Of a stretch of 64,000 nucleotides of DNA, positions 44,514 to 53,354 are shown piece after piece. Numbering within the stretch: the stretch's first letter is position 1; the number at the start of each line of letters is the position of its first letter. The notes under the pieces are model-generated. The model saw only the letters and a program-made list of their open reading frames with translations. It did no database searches and had not been told where the DNA came from. The stretch spans positions 1,804,858 to 1,868,857 of the forward strand of contig CP017950.1 in assembly GCA_002838205.1 (NCBI GenBank), in the 5' to 3' direction. Position numbers and translations under genes: made by a program. The stretch is from Tenericutes bacterium MZ-XQ (GTDB lineage Bacteria > Bacillota_I > Bacilli_A > Acholeplasmatales > Acholeplasmataceae).

Positions 44514-46340
44514 TTATTGTTTTAACCAAAGGTATTCATAGGGGTATAAATTGAGTTGATCTTTTTGAAGATCAATTTTTTTCTTTTGAAACATATCTAT
44601 ATATATACCTTTTAATCCTTGAGCTCTTAAATGGTTCAAGTCTAAAACTTGATGATTTTCTGAGAAGTTGTAAATCAATAATAATGAGCTTTCAAGATTG
44701 GTCTTATAACCTACATAGATGTGATTATGCTTAGAATCAATGACTCTTTGCTCAATCTTATTATTGAATAGTTTCTCGTTTTTTCTTAATGATATCAATG
44801 TTTTTATATGACTAAAAACTTTTCCTGAAGGTGTTTGAGGATTGTTAAATTCCTTTTCCTTGTTCCACGGGAATTTTGGTCTATGTAGCCATCTGCCATC
44901 TAATTTAGAAATTTCTTGATGATGACTATAATCATTTAAAATCGCAACTTCATCACCACTATAAATCAGTGGAAAGCCAGGCATTGAAAACATGTAAGTA
45001 TTTAGTATGTTGATACGTTTAATTGATTCTTCTATACCAAAAGCATCGCTTTCTTGAAGTGCTTTTTCGAGTCCTGCAAGTGATGCGAATGTACCGTTGG
45101 TTCTTGCGTCTTGAGTTCTCGCATTAAATTGGTAGTTTTCACCTCTTGCAAAGCTATTTATGAACGATCCATTATAAAAATTTATCAAGAACTGTTTATG
45201 TCTAAAAGGGTCAAATCCCATAGATTTTAATGCTTCTTCATTTAATCCCCAACCAATATCATCATGACATCTGACATAGTTGATCCATGTTCCATGGTGT
45301 GGCAAATCAAATCTTTGATTATCTATGGATAGCAATCTTTGATCTCTTGTGGCTATTGCGTTCCAAAGATTAACCATCATGTTTGCGTTATACATTAGTT
45401 GACATTCTGGTTTTTCATTGGTTCCAAAATATCTGACAATCTCATGAGGTTCGACAATTGCTTCACCTAAAATAACTACACTTGGACAAACGTAATCCTT
45501 TGCAAGATGAAAGAGATGCATGAACTCGTGTACTTTTGGTAGATTTCTGCAAGTTGTGCCTAATTCTTTCCATATGAAGGGAATTGCATCAAGTCTAATA
45601 ACATCAACACCTAAGTTTGCTAGAAAGAAAAAGATATCCAAAATTTCTTCTAAAACGATTGGATTTCGAAAATTCAAATCCCATTGGAATTCACTAAAAG
45701 ATTTAAATACATATTTACCAAATGATTGATAATATGTGAAGTTGCCAGGGTAGATGTCTGGTAAGACTTCAGGGACAGTTTCATTGAACTTGTTGGGGAT
45801 CTCATCAGAATCATACATCATATACATATTTTGATAAAATGGATCACCTTTTGCAGCTTTTTTTGCCCATTCGTGTTCCTTTGCAGTGTGATTGATTACA
45901 AAATCAATTGCGATATTGATATCAGCTTCATGCATTTTTTCAACAAGTTTTTTAAAATCTTCTAGAGTGCCTAAATTTGGATTGATATCTCTATAGTCTT
46001 CTACAGCATATCCACCATCGTTGTTGCCTTCTCTAGGTTTTAAAAGTGGCATTAGATGAATGAATGTGATGCCTAAGGATTTGAAATAAGGTATTTTTTT
46101 GATAAGACCTTTAATATTGTTTGAGAACAAATCAACATATAAAGTCATACCGACTATTTTTTCGGATTGATACCAATCTTTTTTTCTTCGATCTCTTGTT
46201 TTTAGTGATGTTGTTCTATTCAATTTTGCTTGTTCTATTTTGTCCATGAAACGTTTATAATCATCATCATTAAACCCGATGGGTTCATAGATGTTCATAT
46301 ATGTTTTATGGAGTGATTTTAATATTTTTTCTTTGGTCAT
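44514..46340 (-). CDS. GH13 amylosucrase-like (sucrose-acting) enzyme
   Basis: 608 aa. The catalytic barrel shows DFVINHT, the nucleophile Asp in VIRLDAIPFIWK near residue 235, the acid/base Glu in VILGEAI near residue 281, and the third acid in RCHDDIGW near residue 352. FIWK, HDDIGW and the long helical N-terminus (about 90 aa) fit the amylosucrase/sucrose hydrolase branch (GH13_4). It would release fructose from sucrose, with glucose going to water or an alpha-glucan. No signal peptide, so cytoplasmic. It is last in an operon with a sugar importer, LacI and PfkB kinase, which supports sucrose. AAGGAG precedes the ATG. Confidence 0.85.
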   Translation of the reverse strand: MTKEKILKSLHKTYMNIYEPIGFNDDDYKRFMDKIEQAKLNRTTSLKTRDRRKKDWYQSEKIVGMTLYVDLFSNNIKGLIKKIPYFKSLGITFIHLMPLLKPREGNNDGGYAVEDYRDINPNLGTLEDFKKLVEKMHEADINIAIDFVINHTAKEHEWAKKAAKGDPFYQNMYMMYDSDEIPNKFNETVPEVLPDIYPGNFTYYQSFGKYVFKSFSEFQWDLNFRNPIVLEEILDIFFFLANLGVDVIRLDAIPFIWKELGTTCRNLPKVHEFMHLFHLAKDYVCPSVVILGEAIVEPHEIVRYFGTNEKPECQLMYNANMMVNLWNAIATRDQRLLSIDNQRFDLPHHGTWINYVRCHDDIGWGLNEEALKSMGFDPFRHKQFLINFYNGSFINSFARGENYQFNARTQDARTNGTFASLAGLEKALQESDAFGIEESIKRINILNTYMFSMPGFPLIYSGDEVAILNDYSHHQEISKLDGRWLHRPKFPWNKEKEFNNPQTPSGKVFSHIKTLISLRKNEKLFNNKIEQRVIDSKHNHIYVGYKTNLESSLLLIYNFSENHQVLDLNHLRAQGLKGIYIDMFQKKKIDLQKDQLNLYPYEYLWLKQ

Positions 46341-46356
46341 CGTGTATACTCCTTAA

Positions 46357-47262
46357 CTATTTAATAGATCCAGCAACCATACCTTCGATAATATATTTTT
46401 GTGCAAATAAGAATAATACAAGGACTGGTGCCATTGCCATTAAGACTGCTGTTAATAAGTATTGCCACTGAACAATAAATGCACCCACGTAATTTGCGAT
46501 TGCAAGTGGAACAGTTTGAATGTCAGTACCTTTACCTAATACAAGAAGTGGTAATAAGAAGTCATTCCAAATCCAAATACCATTTAAAAGAAGTACAGTG
46601 ATTGTAATTGGTTTTAAGATTGGTAAAACGATATAAATAAATGTTTGAAACTTATTACAACCATCGATTTGTGCAGCTTCTTCAAGTTCATATGGAATGG
46701 ACTTGATAAATCCATGATAAAGAAATATGGATAGTGGAGCTCCAAATCCAATATATGCAACAACCATACCAAAGTAGGATCTTAAAAAGGGAATACCTGT
46801 CCAATCTCTTAAGGCTCTAAACCACGAGACTAATGGAAGCATAACGACTTGGAATGGTATAATCATTGCAGCTACAAATAGATAAAAAACGATATTTGAA
46901 GCTTTGGTTTTTCTTCTTACTAATGCCCAACCAGCCATAGATGATACAACAACAATCGATATGAGTGAAAGTGAAGTAACAATCAGTGAACTGACAAATG
47001 CTGATTGGAAATTGATGTTTGGATTACTCCAAACTTCTTTAATATTTTCTAGTAAAATTGAAATTTGGGCAACATCTAAATTGAGTGGATCACTTGTAAC
47101 TAAGAATGAAGAACCTTTTGCAGCATTGATGATGACTAATACAATAGGCATGAAAAAGATAATAAAAAGTAATACACCTAATGCTTCAAGTGCAATATTT
47201 CCCCATTTGATCATTGAAGAACGTTTCATGCGTCTTTTCGGAGTGTTTAGTTCATTTGTCAT
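46357..47262 (-). CDS. Sugar ABC transporter permease, MalG type
   Basis: 301 aa with six membrane helices. The EAA loop, EEAAQIDGCNKFQTFIYIVLPILKP, near residue 195 contacts the ATPase. GAGGTGG precedes the ATG, which overlaps the stop of the partner permease by one base. It forms the import channel with 47262-48194. No ATPase gene is in the operon, so a shared MsmK/UgpC-type ATPase elsewhere must serve it. Confidence 0.93.
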   Translation of the reverse strand: MTNELNTPKRRMKRSSMIKWGNIALEALGVLLFIIFFMPIVLVIINAAKGSSFLVTSDPLNLDVAQISILLENIKEVWSNPNINFQSAFVSSLIVTSLSLISIVVVSSMAGWALVRRKTKASNIVFYLFVAAMIIPFQVVMLPLVSWFRALRDWTGIPFLRSYFGMVVAYIGFGAPLSIFLYHGFIKSIPYELEEAAQIDGCNKFQTFIYIVLPILKPITITVLLLNGIWIWNDFLLPLLVLGKGTDIQTVPLAIANYVGAFIVQWQYLLTAVLMAMAPVLVLFLFAQKYIIEGMVAGSIK

Positions 47263-48194
47263 TAGATTTCCACCTCTTTACTCTTAGAATATCTTACTTG
47301 AGCAATAGATACGATGGTGAGTAAGATGAAAAAGATAATGGCCATCGATTGCGCTAGTGCCGGACGTAAGGCTTCTGCATAAGTATCATAGATTTGCATT
47401 GGGATGAGTTTTGTTCCCCAGATGGAAGATCCCATAAATCTAGTCACCGGCCCACCTTGTGTTAGTGAGTAGTTCACATCAAATTGTTTAAATGAATTGA
47501 TGAGCGTCAAGAATAATGTTACTGTAAACGCAGGTGCAACCATAGGTAATGTAATATTTCTTAATCTTTGGAAGCTTGATGCACCATCAATTTGAGCAGC
47601 TTCAATTAAGTCTTTTGGAATGTTTTGGATTGCAGTCACATAAATCATCATGATATATCCTGCATATTGCCAAGCCCAAGCAATTGAGATTGCTAAGACT
47701 GCAGTGTTTCTATCTGATAACATAAGAAGATCGCCTAGTCCAGAACTTCCTATGGCCTGTCCAATACTAGGGAGGGCATTATTAAAGATAAATTGCCAAA
47801 TGTAACCTAAGATTAATCCACCGATAAGGTTTGGTAAGAAAAATCCAAGGCGGTAAACATTTTGGAATTTTAATTTTCTTGTGACTAGTAAAGCTAATGA
47901 AAATGAAACTGTATTGATTAATATAATATTAATGAATGAAAATACAATGGTGATAATGATTGAATATATAAATGCGGGGTTTAGTGAAAAAACTTCAATG
48001 TAATTGGTGAATCCAATCCAAGTGATTTCTCTTCCGGTTGCATCCCAATCGGTAAACGAATAATAAAATCCGATAACAAAAGGAACAACAATCACTAAAG
48101 TAAATGCAATGAGTGCTGGAAGTACAAAAACCCAAATACTGTTTTTTCGCCAATAACTCTTTAATTTTAATTTAAAATCTAACTTTGAATCCAT
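47262..48194 (-). CDS. Sugar ABC transporter permease, MalF type
   Basis: 310 aa with six membrane helices. The EAA loop EAAQIDGASSFQRLRNITLPMV is near residue 200. The cytosolic N-terminus (MDSKLDFKLKLKSYWRKN) precedes the first helix. AAGGAG lies about ten bases before the ATG. It partners the MalG-type permease and the binding protein upstream. Confidence 0.93.
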   Translation of the reverse strand: MDSKLDFKLKLKSYWRKNSIWVFVLPALIAFTLVIVVPFVIGFYYSFTDWDATGREITWIGFTNYIEVFSLNPAFIYSIIITIVFSFINIILINTVSFSLALLVTRKLKFQNVYRLGFFLPNLIGGLILGYIWQFIFNNALPSIGQAIGSSGLGDLLMLSDRNTAVLAISIAWAWQYAGYIMMIYVTAIQNIPKDLIEAAQIDGASSFQRLRNITLPMVAPAFTVTLFLTLINSFKQFDVNYSLTQGGPVTRFMGSSIWGTKLIPMQIYDTYAEALRPALAQSMAIIFFILLTIVSIAQVRYSKSKEVEI

Positions 48195-48219
48195 GGGCTT
48201 TCAGCTCCTTATCATAAAT

Positions 48220-48246
48220 GAAAAGTAGGGGAGATGCCCTACTTTT
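48220..48246 (-). terminator. Intra-operon hairpin between binding protein and permease genes
   Basis: On the minus strand AAAAGTAGGG pairs with CCCTACTTTT, with a weak T tail. Such hairpins after binding-protein genes stabilise that message and lower downstream expression. Confidence 0.65.
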
Positions 48247-48277
48247 CTATTTATATGTGTTTCTTTTTGTTTAATAA

Positions 48278-49534
48278 TTATGCCAAACCTTCAAAAGCTG
48301 TTGTCATTTCATCAATGAATTCTTGTTTAGCCGTAGCTTCAGCATCAAGCACTGCAGAAATGAATGTTGCATAGATTGGTCCTAAAGTGTTTGATCTAAA
48401 GTCTGATGTAAAATAATATTGGTTCCAAGCATAAATCTTACCAGCTGACATCCATTCAGCTACTGAAACTGAAAGTGGAGCACTAGGTTGTAATGTTACT
48501 GATTTAAATGCTGGGATTGCACCGATTTCATTTACCATATAGTTATGACCTTCTTCAGAAGTAGCCATATATTCTAAGAAATCTAGTGCGCCTTGTAAGT
48601 TGTTTGAATCTTTATTAACAACATACCAAGATGGAGCTGAAACAAATATACCGTCAGTTACAGCATCTAATGTACCATGAGGTGCATAAGCACGATCGAA
48701 TGTTACATTTGCAGCTGCTAGGTTTGGTTCAATCCAGTTACCTTGGTGAATAAATACTGCTTTTTCTTCAGCAAATGCGTTAACTTGTGCATCATAATCA
48801 CCTGTAGATAATACTGTTGGATCTGCATATTCAAATAATAGTTCAACCCAATTTGCATATTGTTCTAAGCGAGAAGCATTAACAGTGCCATCAAGTAAAG
48901 CATTAACGACTGATAAGTCATCATAAGCTAGACCTGCAGATAGAAGTGAGTTAAAGTTATGGTCAGCAGTTACCCAACTCATACCAGAAGCACCACCAGC
49001 CATAGATACTACTGAATCAATACCTAAAGTTGCTTTCATGCCATCTAATTTTGCGAATGCAGCAGCATATGCAGCATAGTTATTTAAAGTAGCTGGGTCA
49101 ATATCAGCTTCTTCAAGTAAATCAGCATTGTATGCAAGACCCCAACCTTCAACAGCAATTGGAAAACCATAAACTGATCCATCATAAGTAAATGCTACAT
49201 CAGTATCATCAACCCATGCTTCGTCTGATAAGTCGTATAAAATATGATCGTATTGTTCATATGCTGCAAGACCATCAATAACAAAGATGTCTGGTGTTTC
49301 ACCAGCAGCGATATCTGATTGTAATTGGTTTGCTAATTGACAAGCATCTCCACCACAAGATACGACGTTAACTGTTACACCGTATTCTTCTTCGTAAAGT
49401 TCAGCAAAAGCCTTTAATTGAGTGTCAATTTCAGGTTTGTTTTGAAGCAGATAGATTTCTTCTGATCCGCCACCACAAGCAGCAAGTGTAATTGCTGTTG
49501 CAAGAAGTACAAATAAAACTAAAAATTTCTTCAT
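48278..49534 (-). CDS. Sugar-binding lipoprotein of ABC importer
   Basis: 418 aa. Signal peptide with lipobox LAAC at Cys20, then a family-1 solute-binding fold (YEEEYGVTVNVV, DIFVIDGLAAYEQY, AFAEEKAVFIHQGNW). It captures the sugar at the membrane surface for the two permeases. AAAGGGAG precedes the ATG. It has its own promoter flanked by two LacI-type operators. Sucrose or a related oligosaccharide is the likely ligand from the operon content. Confidence 0.92.
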   Translation of the reverse strand: MKKFLVLFVLLATAITLAACGGGSEEIYLLQNKPEIDTQLKAFAELYEEEYGVTVNVVSCGGDACQLANQLQSDIAAGETPDIFVIDGLAAYEQYDHILYDLSDEAWVDDTDVAFTYDGSVYGFPIAVEGWGLAYNADLLEEADIDPATLNNYAAYAAAFAKLDGMKATLGIDSVVSMAGGASGMSWVTADHNFNSLLSAGLAYDDLSVVNALLDGTVNASRLEQYANWVELLFEYADPTVLSTGDYDAQVNAFAEEKAVFIHQGNWIEPNLAAANVTFDRAYAPHGTLDAVTDGIFVSAPSWYVVNKDSNNLQGALDFLEYMATSEEGHNYMVNEIGAIPAFKSVTLQPSAPLSVSVAEWMSAGKIYAWNQYYFTSDFRSNTLGPIYATFISAVLDAEATAKQEFIDEMTTAFEGLA

Positions 49535-49567
49535 TTTCTCCCTTTCCTTTCGTGGTCTACTTAAATG

Positions 49568-49581
49568 TGTAAACCTTTACA
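49568..49581. promoter_or_regulatory. LacI-family operator 1
   Basis: TGTAAACCTTTACA, a perfect 14-bp palindrome, lies downstream of the -10 box of the binding-protein promoter. Confidence 0.85.
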
Positions 49582-49594
49582 TATTTATATTTTT

Positions 49595-49623
49595 ATCTTA
49601 CTACACTTGAAAATAAATGTCAA
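49595..49623 (-). promoter_or_regulatory. Promoter of the sugar-transport genes
   Basis: On the minus strand: -35 TTGACA (49618-49623), 17-bp spacer, -10 TAAGAT (49595-49600), between two operators. Confidence 0.8.
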
Positions 49624-49632
49624 TAACTTTTA

Positions 49633-49646
49633 TGTAAAGGTTTACA
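49633..49646. promoter_or_regulatory. LacI-family operator 2
   Basis: TGTAAAGGTTTACA, the same palindrome as operator 1, lies just upstream of the -35 box. Centres are 65 bp apart, about six helical turns, which would allow looping. Confidence 0.85.
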
Positions 49647-49690
49647 TATTTTGTTTTTTGTGTTTTTTCTATGTTTTTCTGTGGAAAATG

Positions 49691-49713
49691 AAAAAAACGG
49701 CATAAAGCCGTTA
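49691..49713 (-). terminator. Terminator after lacI-type gene
   Basis: On the minus strand AACGGC-tttat-GCCGTT is followed by T8. It separates the kinase/LacI unit from the transport unit. Confidence 0.88.
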
Positions 49714-49732
49714 TCTCAGTTTTAAAGAGTAG

Positions 49733-50701
49733 TTATAGCGTTTCACCTTTTTTTAAAGAAACTGGAATAATTTTGTGATCGACATGCTTACCTTTAATTT
49801 TTTTAATTAGAGTATCTACAAGTTCTTTAGCAATTTTTGTCCGATTTTGGTATATAGAAGTTATGATTAATCCTGTATTTAAACTGTCATCCATACCATC
49901 AAAGCCGATAATCTTTAAATCTTGTGGGATATTGATTTGTTGATGTTTTGCTTCTCTAATGATTTTTGTAGCTAAGAAATCAGAAATTGCGAATATGCCA
50001 TCGTGAACTTTTTCTGATAAAACTGTTCTAATAGTATCTTCTATAGGTGTGTTTTTAGGAAATTCTAAGACATCACAGGTTAGATGGTGTTCTTGACAAT
50101 AATCTAAAAATCCTGATTTTCTTTTTGAGACCTCTGTTGCAAAATGACCTTGAGATACATACGAGTCATCTCCTAAATATAATAAATGCTTGGACCCTGC
50201 GTTTGATAAAGATTTTGCTGCTAGTCTTCCGCCATCATAATTATCACAAGCTACATAAGGTGTGTGTTTGAAATGCCTATCAAATGAAACGATTGGCAGT
50301 TCACCTTCGATTAAGTCTTCGATTTCATTATCTGAAATGATGATTAGGCCATCCACTTTATTTTGTTTGAGCATCTCTAAATATTCAACTTCTAATCCTA
50401 AAGGAGAAGAAGAGTTTGTGATTAACATCTTGAAGCCATGTTGATCAAGTTCTTGCTCAACATGATGAGCGATATCAGCAAAAAAAGGATTGTATAGTCC
50501 AGGTACAATCATCGCAATTAACTTGGTCTTTTTCTTTAACATACTTCTTGCAAGTTCGTTTGGGACATAGCCAAGTGCTTTTATAGATTCTAATACTTTT
50601 TCTCTTGTTGCTTGATTCACGTAACCGCTGCTATTTATGACTCTGGATACAGTAGCTATACTTACGCCAGCTTTTTTTGCAACATCAATGATACTAGCCA
50701 T
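49733..50701 (-). CDS. LacI-family repressor of the sugar operon
   Basis: 322 aa from the second of two tandem ATGs (AGGAG is seven bases before it). The N-terminal HTH ASIIDVAKKAGVSIATVSRVI with the hinge LARSMLKKK is followed by a periplasmic-binding-like sensor domain (VDGLIIIS, IIGFDGMDDS). It should bind the two TGTAAA palindromes downstream and let go when the sugar is present. It follows the PfkB kinase gene by 37 bases and both are ended by a terminator. Confidence 0.95.
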   Translation of the reverse strand: MASIIDVAKKAGVSIATVSRVINSSGYVNQATREKVLESIKALGYVPNELARSMLKKKTKLIAMIVPGLYNPFFADIAHHVEQELDQHGFKMLITNSSSPLGLEVEYLEMLKQNKVDGLIIISDNEIEDLIEGELPIVSFDRHFKHTPYVACDNYDGGRLAAKSLSNAGSKHLLYLGDDSYVSQGHFATEVSKRKSGFLDYCQEHHLTCDVLEFPKNTPIEDTIRTVLSEKVHDGIFAISDFLATKIIREAKHQQINIPQDLKIIGFDGMDDSLNTGLIITSIYQNRTKIAKELVDTLIKKIKGKHVDHKIIPVSLKKGETL

Positions 50702-50738
50702 CATATCACTCCTAAAACAATTATATCAATGTTAAGAC

Positions 50739-51716
50739 TTAACTCATATGTTTTTTAGAATTATGTTTTTTTATGAAACGGCCGACCTCTTCGTGTGATG
50801 GTAAAGCGGAGATTGCACCGTGCTTTGTTGTGGTGATTGCTGCCGCTGCATTTGCGAAATTAAGTATATCTAGGACTTGTTCATCAGAGAGTTGATCGAT
50901 AGATTCGTGGTTTGCAATTTGTGATAAGAAAGCACCAATCCATGAATCACCAGCTCCAGTAGTATCAACAACCTTTACTTTAAATCCCTTTCGGTGTAGC
51001 GTTCTGTTCTTATCGATAAAAGTAACTCCATCTTTACCTCTGGTGATGATTAAGTATTTAATACCGAGACTAAATAGATAATTGATTGCATCATACTCAT
51101 TATCTTTTTTGGTAATAAATGTAAGTTCATCATCTGACACTTTTAATATATCTGTATATGCCATAAAATCAATAATGACTTTTTGATAAGTCTTGTGGTT
51201 TTTAAATAAAGACAATCTTAAATTAGGATCAAAACTGATTAAGTTATTATTTACTTTGTTACGTACAAGTAAATCTCTAATTGCATCTCTTAATGGATAG
51301 TCATCTAAAGATAGAGAGCAGAAGTGGAAGATACTATTTTCTACATCAATGTGATTGACTTGAGAAGAGTTTAAGATTTGATCTGCGCTTGGATTTCTGT
51401 AAAAGATAAAATCCCTTTCTCCTTCATTCGAAAGAGTAACAAATGCTAAAGCAGTATTTGCGTGTTCTGTTTGATATAAATGACTTACATCAACTTGATG
51501 ATTGATTAATGTTTGTTTTAAGAAATCACCAAACCCATCTTTACCAACTTGTCCTATGAATTTTGATGGTGTATTTAGTTTTGCTGCTTGAACGCAGACA
51601 TTAGCTGGTGCACCACCTGGTTTTTTAATAAAAGAGTCGATGTCTTTAATTCTTTTTCCTTTTTCTTTTGGGATGAAATCGATTAAGAGTTCCCCACAGC
51701 TTATAATCCTTTTCAT
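50739..51716 (-). CDS. scrK: PfkB-family sugar kinase, probable fructokinase
   Basis: 325 aa. It has the PfkB signatures GGAPANVCVQAAKL near residue 34 and DTTGAGDSWIGAFL near residue 250, with the catalytic Asp in GAGDS. It probably phosphorylates fructose released by the amylosucrase-like enzyme. It is the first gene of the unit, but IS110 copy 2 lies only five bases upstream of the ATG, and no ribosome binding site is visible. Expression may therefore be low or driven in an unusual way. Other ketose/ribose substrates remain possible. Confidence 0.88.
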   Translation of the reverse strand: MKRIISCGELLIDFIPKEKGKRIKDIDSFIKKPGGAPANVCVQAAKLNTPSKFIGQVGKDGFGDFLKQTLINHQVDVSHLYQTEHANTALAFVTLSNEGERDFIFYRNPSADQILNSSQVNHIDVENSIFHFCSLSLDDYPLRDAIRDLLVRNKVNNNLISFDPNLRLSLFKNHKTYQKVIIDFMAYTDILKVSDDELTFITKKDNEYDAINYLFSLGIKYLIITRGKDGVTFIDKNRTLHRKGFKVKVVDTTGAGDSWIGAFLSQIANHESIDQLSDEQVLDILNFANAAAAITTTKHGAISALPSHEEVGRFIKKHNSKKHMS

Positions 51717-51721
51717 ATATT

Positions 51722-51980
51722 CATGTAAGATTTAAACTGTATTAAGTTAGTACTTAAGACGGATTTAAATCTTTCCCCTTTCTTTCTAATTTAATATAAT
51801 AATAATGTACTGTGGATTTGTTTCATTTTTATATAGCTTAGACTATTTCGAGGTGACGCTTACCACGGTCTTTATTTTAATCAGCAATAGTTAGTTAGCG
51901 CAAGACGCTTTTTACATGATTATGAGATAAAGATTAGCTGGACTTACCACATGTACACATAATTTTAAGGAGGTGTACTT
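51722..51980 (+). ncRNA. IS110 left-end non-coding region, predicted bridge-RNA source (copy 2)
   Basis: 259 bp before the transposase gene. A hairpin near the tip has a 10-bp outer stem (51727-51736 with 51764-51773) and an inner TTAAGT/ACTTAA stem. A second small hairpin AGCG-CAAGA-CGCT is followed here by TTTT, whereas copy 1 has TATT. Location fits the bridge RNA of IS110-group elements. Confidence 0.5.
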
Positions 51981-53141
51981 ATGATCTATATCGGTATCGA
52001 TATTTCAAAGTACAAGCACGACTGTTTCATCGCCACCGAAACAGTTGATTATCAGTTCTCATTTGAGAACAGTCAGTCCGGGTTTAAAGAACTTTTAGAG
52101 CATTTTAAACCCTATGTGAAGCAAGAAATGATAATAGGCTTAGAGGCTACAGGTCATTATGGTGAAAATCTTAAGTCATTTCTTACCCTCCATGGCTATT
52201 CGTTCATGGAGATTAATCCTTTTCTAGTGAAGAAGTTTGGAGAAGCCCATTCACTAAGAAAAACAAAGACGGATAAGAAAGATGCTCAATTGATTTCAAC
52301 TTATATGAGATCTGTAGACTACAAAGCCTATCATCATCAATCTTATCATATAAGTGCTTTAAAATCACTGACTAGGTTACGATTTAAACTCATTTCTATA
52401 CGGACAAAGCACTACAATATGATGACTAAGGTCTTAGATGTCATCTTTCCTGAATATAAGCCTTTTATGCGAGAACAAGGCTATAGTGGTACATCTTTGC
52501 ACATTTTAAAACGTTTTTCTTCTCCAGATAAAATCGCTAAGATGACCGATAGTCATTTCGATAAACTTCGAAGACTATCAAAGGGTAAGTTCAATTATCC
52601 TAAGTTTGTGAAGCTGAAAGACCTCGCGAAATCAACCATTGGTGTCACTCAAGATCATCAACTCTTTAAATTAAAGACCTCAATCTCATATGTTGAGAAA
52701 CTTAACACTGATATCGAAGAAACTGAGAAACAAATCACTTCTTTAATGGAACGGTATCCAACAAAGATTCAAACAATTATGGGTATTGGCATCATTTCAG
52801 CAGCTATTATTATATGTGAATACGGAGACATTCGGCTTTTCTCAAATCCCTCTGAAATGTTATCCTATGCAGGTCTAGATTCAACCATCAAACAATCTGG
52901 CACCATGTCTTCTACAGGTAAACTTGTCAAACGCGGTAGTAAATATCTACGTTCTACGCTCGTTAATATTTGCCTGATGGTTATGACTCACAACCCTGTG
53001 TTCTATGATTATTACACCAAGAAGAAACAAGAGGGGAAACATCACCGTGTCGCACTTATTCATCTCGCCAAAAAACTGATTAGAGTGATTCATCATTTGG
53101 AAACTCATCATGAAGATTTTGATTCTTCTAAACTCAAATAA
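51981..53141 (+). CDS. IS110-family transposase (copy 2)
   Basis: 386 aa, the same protein as copy 1, with the full DEDD set (IDISKYKHD, GLEATGHYG, TDKKDAQ) and the C-terminal serine region (QSGTMSS). AAGGAGG precedes the ATG. Both copies are intact, so either could supply the recombinase for both elements. Confidence 0.97.
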   Translation: MIYIGIDISKYKHDCFIATETVDYQFSFENSQSGFKELLEHFKPYVKQEMIIGLEATGHYGENLKSFLTLHGYSFMEINPFLVKKFGEAHSLRKTKTDKKDAQLISTYMRSVDYKAYHHQSYHISALKSLTRLRFKLISIRTKHYNMMTKVLDVIFPEYKPFMREQGYSGTSLHILKRFSSPDKIAKMTDSHFDKLRRLSKGKFNYPKFVKLKDLAKSTIGVTQDHQLFKLKTSISYVEKLNTDIEETEKQITSLMERYPTKIQTIMGIGIISAAIIICEYGDIRLFSNPSEMLSYAGLDSTIKQSGTMSSTGKLVKRGSKYLRSTLVNICLMVMTHNPVFYDYYTKKKQEGKHHRVALIHLAKKLIRVIHHLETHHEDFDSSKLK

Positions 53142-53193
53142 CTGATTACTTAAACTGTGGCGGTTAAGTAAAAAGTCATCTGTAATATAAGCT

Positions 53194-53228
53194 AACCTCC
53201 ATATTTTATCTGCTATAGGAGGTTTTTA
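53194..53228 (+). terminator. Terminator inside IS110 right end (copy 2)
   Basis: AACCTCC pairs with GGAGGTT, followed by T4. Same as in copy 1. It should insulate the element from the gene beyond. Confidence 0.6.
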
Positions 53229-53354
53229 CAGTATGTCTAATAAAAGTACTTGACTTTTAATAGTTAGTCACCTCTTTACTATCAATTATATATTATATAT
53301 GACTAAATGTAAATTATATATTACATATATCTGTAAAAAAATTAACTATATTAT

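Larger units (their letters stand above)
51722..53274 (+). mobile_element. IS110-family insertion sequence, copy 2 (1553 bp)
   Basis: Same element as 32180-33732 in the opposite orientation. The ends are CATGTAAG and TTAGTCACCTC; flanks differ. It lies between the sugar kinase start codon and a small membrane-protein gene. It differs from copy 1 by T at 51911 in the non-coding left end. Confidence 0.95.

Noticed and set aside
32180-53274. Composite transposon made of the two IS110 copies
   Set aside because: The 18 kb between them holds ordinary operons and IS110 elements do not normally move as composite units; inverted copies by chance are more likely.
53302-53321. Third LacI operator near the IS110 copy 2 right flank
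   Set aside because: The palindrome there has the arms ATGTAA/TTACAT but a longer AT-only centre (18 rather than 14 bp), unlike the two clear operators.
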